This document shows positions 31,885-34,833 of a stretch of 34,833 nucleotides of DNA, piece by piece; position 1 is the stretch's first letter; every line of letters begins with the position of its first letter. The stretch lies in contig JBEKVE010000018.1 in NCBI GenBank assembly GCA_049514335.1, forward strand, positions 1 to 34,833. The letters are read 5' to 3'. The position numbers and the translations under genes were made by a program. Origin of the DNA: JBEKVE01 sp049514335 (lineage in GTDB: Bacteria > Actinomycetota > Acidimicrobiia > Acidimicrobiales > UBA8190). Below the pieces are notes generated by a model that saw only the letters and a program-made list of their open reading frames with translations, searched no databases and was not told where the DNA came from.

Positions 31885-34046
31885 ACGTCCTCGAGGCCGT
31901 CAGACGGGCGAATCGCCCGGGGCCCCCCGAGCACTCCGTGACGCTGCGGGTGGCGTGCGCCGGGGCGGTCGTGGCGGGCATCGCCGCCTGCCGTGCCGAG
32001 GGTGAGCTGTCGTGGTCGGTGGCGCTCGTGACCATCGCGCTCGTGCTCGCCGGCATGGGCCTGTCCTACGCCACCCGCCGCCGGCCACTGCCCTGGATCA
32101 AGCCCATCCTGGCCGGGGCGGCCGTGGTCGCCTTCGTGTGGTTCTTCCGCCAGCTCACCGGCCAGGCCCTCTACGACGTCACCACCGTCGAGGACCCCCT
32201 CGCCGTGCTGTTCGTGTGGGTGCAGGTGGCGCACGCCTTTGACGTGCCCGCCCGCCGCGACCTCGCTTTCTCCCTGGCCGGCTCGGCCAGCCTCATGGCC
32301 GTGGCCGCAGCCCAGGCCACAGACATCAGCTTCGGGAGCTACGTGCTGTGTTGGCTCGGGTTCGGCGTGGTGGGGCTGCTGTCGATGTGGACGTCGGCCA
32401 GCGAGGGCGGCCGGGTGCGGGCCGGAGGCCTGCTCGCCACGTTCACCGCCGTGCTGGTGGCGGGGACCGCCGTCCTGGCGGTGGTGCCGGCGCCGCACGT
32501 GGCGGGGCGCATCGACTTCCCCTCGGCGGCCGGTTCCGGTGGCGCGCTGCCCAGTCCCGGCAGCCTGGCCGGCGACGGCCGCGTGGCCCAGCTGGCCAAG
32601 CCGGGGAGCCCGACGGGGCGGACGCGGGTGGGTGGGTATCTCGGCTTCGCCAACCGCCTCGACACCGCTCTGCGCGGCGAGCTCGGGAACACGGTGGTGA
32701 TGCGGGTGCGGGCCGAGCGTCCCTCGTACTGGATCGGAGAGACCTTCGACCAGTGGGACGGCGCCAACTGGAAGGTGACGGCCCAGGCGAGCGCGCCCCA
32801 ACAACTCACGTCGGGATCCCCGTTCGTGATTCCCGGGTCGGCAGTGACGGCGGGCGGACAGACCGACCTGCAGACCTTCTACATCGTGCAGTCGTCGCCC
32901 AACCTGGTGTTCCACGCCGACTCGGCGCGTGAGGTGTGGTTCCCCGCCCACGACCTCTACGTGTCCGGTGACGACGCCATCGTGTCGCCCATCGGTCTCG
33001 GATCGGGTGCGATCTACACCGTGCAGTCGGCGGTGAGCACGCCCTCACCCGCCCAGCTGCGCACCGCGCCGGGTCCGGCCGCCGACCCCGCCGGCATCAA
33101 CGCCCGATACCTGCAGCTCCCCCACCCCTATCAGCGCGCCCAGAGGCTCGCCACCTCGGTCACGGCCCGCGACGCCGACACCTACGACAAGGTGCAGGCC
33201 CTCATCGCCTGGATCGGCGCCCACACCCGCTACTCCACCGACATCCCGCCGCTCGCCCCGGGTCAGGACACGGTGGACGAGTTCCTCTTCGGCAACCGCA
33301 CCGGGTTCTGCGAGCAGATCTCCACCGCCCTGGCCGTCATGCTGCGCTCCATCGGCGTCCCGGCGCGCGAGGCGGTGGGGTACGTGCCGGGCCCGTATGA
33401 CCCCATCACCGACCTCTACGACGTGGAGGCCCGCGACGCCCATGCCTGGGTGCAGGTGTGGTTCCCCGGCTACGGCTGGGAGAGCTTCGACCCCACGGCC
33501 GTGGTCCCGCTGGCCAACCCCTCGCCCGGCTCCGCCCTCGCCCACGACGCCGCGCACGCGCTCGCCCGCGTGCCGTGGACCGTCGTGGCGCTCGTCCTGG
33601 TGGTGGCGGCCGGCGTCGTCGCCATGGGCCGGCGCCGGGTGCGGCGACCCCGGACGTGGGCCGAGCAGGCGGCGCGCAGCATCGAGACGGCAGGGCGGCG
33701 GGCGGGGCGACCCCGCCTCGGGGGCGAGACGCTGTCGGAGTACGCGGCCGCGCTCGACGCCCGGGCGGGCGACCCTTCCGAGACCTGGCGCGCCCTGGCG
33801 GCGGTGGTGGAGGCGAGTGCCTACGGCGGGCGTCACCCTCCGCCCGAGGAGCGTCGCCGACTGCTGTCGACGGTGCGGGCCCTGCGCTCGACGCTCCCCC
33901 GACGGCCCCGCGCCGCGCCCGGTGCGACGGCGGGCCGGGCCGCCGCGCCCGGGGCGGTCACGCCGGTTGGTGCGCCCGCGCCTCGTCGAAGCTCGCCCCC
34001 GCCTCGAGCAGGGGCCGGTACCCCATCAGCTGGCGGGGACGGCTGA
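31881..34046 (+). CDS. TgpA-like transmembrane transglutaminase-domain protein (DUF3488 + transglutaminase core)
   Basis: 721 residues. The N-terminal half has about six membrane helices (to about residue 210, e.g. VALVTIALVLAGMGLSYA and FGVVGLLSMW). An outer region holds the papain-like transglutaminase core, with Cys477 in RTGFCEQISTALAVMLR, His521 in RDAHAWVQVWFPGYGW and Asp537 in SFDPT: a full catalytic triad. A last helix (VALVLVVAAGVVAMG) returns it to the cytoplasm, and a basic Pro/Ala-rich tail follows. It completes the MoxR/DUF58/TgpA group. It may cleave or cross-link cell-wall proteins. Its last 89 bases overlap the convergent oxidoreductase gene. Confidence 0.93.
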   Translation: MNVLEAVRRANRPGPPEHSVTLRVACAGAVVAGIAACRAEGELSWSVALVTIALVLAGMGLSYATRRRPLPWIKPILAGAAVVAFVWFFRQLTGQALYDVTTVEDPLAVLFVWVQVAHAFDVPARRDLAFSLAGSASLMAVAAAQATDISFGSYVLCWLGFGVVGLLSMWTSASEGGRVRAGGLLATFTAVLVAGTAVLAVVPAPHVAGRIDFPSAAGSGGALPSPGSLAGDGRVAQLAKPGSPTGRTRVGGYLGFANRLDTALRGELGNTVVMRVRAERPSYWIGETFDQWDGANWKVTAQASAPQQLTSGSPFVIPGSAVTAGGQTDLQTFYIVQSSPNLVFHADSAREVWFPAHDLYVSGDDAIVSPIGLGSGAIYTVQSAVSTPSPAQLRTAPGPAADPAGINARYLQLPHPYQRAQRLATSVTARDADTYDKVQALIAWIGAHTRYSTDIPPLAPGQDTVDEFLFGNRTGFCEQISTALAVMLRSIGVPAREAVGYVPGPYDPITDLYDVEARDAHAWVQVWFPGYGWESFDPTAVVPLANPSPGSALAHDAAHALARVPWTVVALVLVVAAGVVAMGRRRVRRPRTWAEQAARSIETAGRRAGRPRLGGETLSEYAAALDARAGDPSETWRALAAVVEASAYGGRHPPPEERRRLLSTVRALRSTLPRRPRAAPGATAGRAAAPGAVTPVGAPAPRRSSPPPRAGAGTPSAGGDG

Positions 34047-34833
34047 ACCCCACGGCGGCGGTGAAGGCGCCGTCGCGGCCGTAGATGGCGACGAATCGCC
34101 GCTCGGCCAGCGCACCGTCCACCACCACCACCTCGTCGTCGGGGGAAGGGTGCCCGATGACCTGGATCTTGACGTCGTACTGGTCTGACCAGAAGTACGG
34201 CACGGGCACATAGGGCGCTGCCTCGTGGCGTCCGGCCACGAGGCTGCGGGCCGCCGCCACCCCCTGCTCGGCGGCGTTGGTCCAGTGCTCGATGCGAATC
34301 AGCGCATGGCGCGACCGGTCGTACCAGCGCGCCAGGTCCCCCGCCACCACCACGTCGTCGGCGGCGTGCAGCGTGGCATCGGCCACCACCCCGTTGTCGA
34401 GCTCGAGCCCGGAGCCCTCGAGCCACGCCGTGGTGGGAACGACGCCGATGCCCACCACGACGACGTCGGCGTCGAGGACACGACCGTCGTCGAGCTCGAC
34501 GCCGGTCACCGGGCCGTCGCCGGCGTGCCGCAGGGCACGCACCCCGGTGCCGGTCACCACCTCCACGCCGTGGTCGGCGTGCAGCGCGGCACAGGTCGCC
34601 CCGATCTCCGGTCCGAGCACGCGCCCCAGGGGCACGGGGAGGGCTTCGACCACCGTGACCCGCGCCCCGCGTCCGTTGCACGTGGCGGCCACCTCGGACC
34701 CGATGAACCCGGCGCCCACCACCACCACCCGCGCCCCGTGCACCGCCGCCACCGCACCCAGGGCAATGGAGTCCTCGAGCGTGCGCAGGGTGTGCACGCC
34801 GGGCGGGGTGGGCCCCCCGAGGGTGCGGGGGTG
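33958..34833 (-). CDS. NAD(P)/FAD-dependent ferredoxin-reductase-type oxidoreductase, 5' end outside the window
   Basis: 292 C-terminal residues of a pyridine-nucleotide-disulfide fold reductase. The visible part starts just before the NAD(P) domain (GVHTLRTLEDSIAL), with its Rossmann loop VVVVGAGFIGSEVAATCNGR. VVVGIGVVPTTAWLEGSGLE follows, then the second FAD contact VVVAGDLARWYD and the helix RIEHWTNAAEQGVAAARSL. The C-terminal reductase domain begins PYFWSDQYDVKIQVIGHP. The order matches reductases that pass electrons from NAD(P)H to a ferredoxin, often for a P450 or dioxygenase. The partner is not in the window. The first FAD motif is beyond the edge. Confidence 0.93.
   Translation of the reverse strand, partial: HPRTLGGPTPPGVHTLRTLEDSIALGAVAAVHGARVVVVGAGFIGSEVAATCNGRGARVTVVEALPVPLGRVLGPEIGATCAALHADHGVEVVTGTGVRALRHAGDGPVTGVELDDGRVLDADVVVVGIGVVPTTAWLEGSGLELDNGVVADATLHAADDVVVAGDLARWYDRSRHALIRIEHWTNAAEQGVAAARSLVAGRHEAAPYVPVPYFWSDQYDVKIQVIGHPSPDDEVVVVDGALAERRFVAIYGRDGAFTAAVGFSRPRQLMGYRPLLEAGASFDEARAHQPA

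Overview
This is a GC-rich window (runs of G/C-ending codons, many GTG starts) from an actinobacterium. The support is a WhiB-type regulator, a mycobacterial-type DipZ, a PimB-like mannosyltransferase, and several TAnnnT motifs set 6-8 bases ahead of start codons, as in leaderless actinobacterial transcripts. A relative of the Acidimicrobiia is my guess, not a proof. I see no rRNA, recognisable tRNA, CRISPR array, insertion sequence or prophage. Apart from the inteins, the window reads as ordinary chromosome.

Left edge (1-3336, minus strand): a class II (B12-dependent) ribonucleotide reductase gene that runs off the window. Its frame is open throughout but is interrupted by two inteins. The first is a 145-residue mini-intein directly after the thiyl-radical cysteine. 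The second is a larger intein with a LAGLIDADG endonuclease, cut by the window edge. A good sigma-A promoter and an NrdR-like box lie upstream. 3617-7907 (plus) holds a glycerol kinase, a DipZ-type CcdA/thioredoxin fusion with a long Pro/Ala-rich insert, and a DinB-like protein.

7948-11941: an FtsX-type ABC permease with no adjacent ATPase, then a PlsC-like acyltransferase divergent from a TetR regulator. 11964-18459 (minus): a co-directional series of Cys-rich small proteins, GT4 mannosyltransferase, SRPBCC protein, ROK sugar kinase, LLM oxidoreductase, AlaC aminotransferase and RCK potassium channel. 18573-19581 (plus): a DEDDh exonuclease and a stand-alone Lrp ligand-binding domain. These converge on trpD across a spacer rich in inverted repeats.

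19817-24882 (minus): fur/perR-like regulator, rubrerythrin, DUF3501 protein, whiB, RidA, acyl-CoA dehydrogenase and trpD. The first three look like a peroxide/iron stress unit.

25043-29738 (plus): glpD, an alkyl-DHAP-synthase-like flavoprotein and a second FGGY kinase. They are joined by 4-base GTGA overlaps, and the kinase has lost two glycerol-contact residues. 29813-34046 (plus): the classic MoxR ATPase / DUF58 / transmembrane transglutaminase unit, also coupled by GTGA overlaps. It ends in an 89-base tail-to-tail overlap with a partial NAD(P)/FAD oxidoreductase on the minus strand at the right edge.
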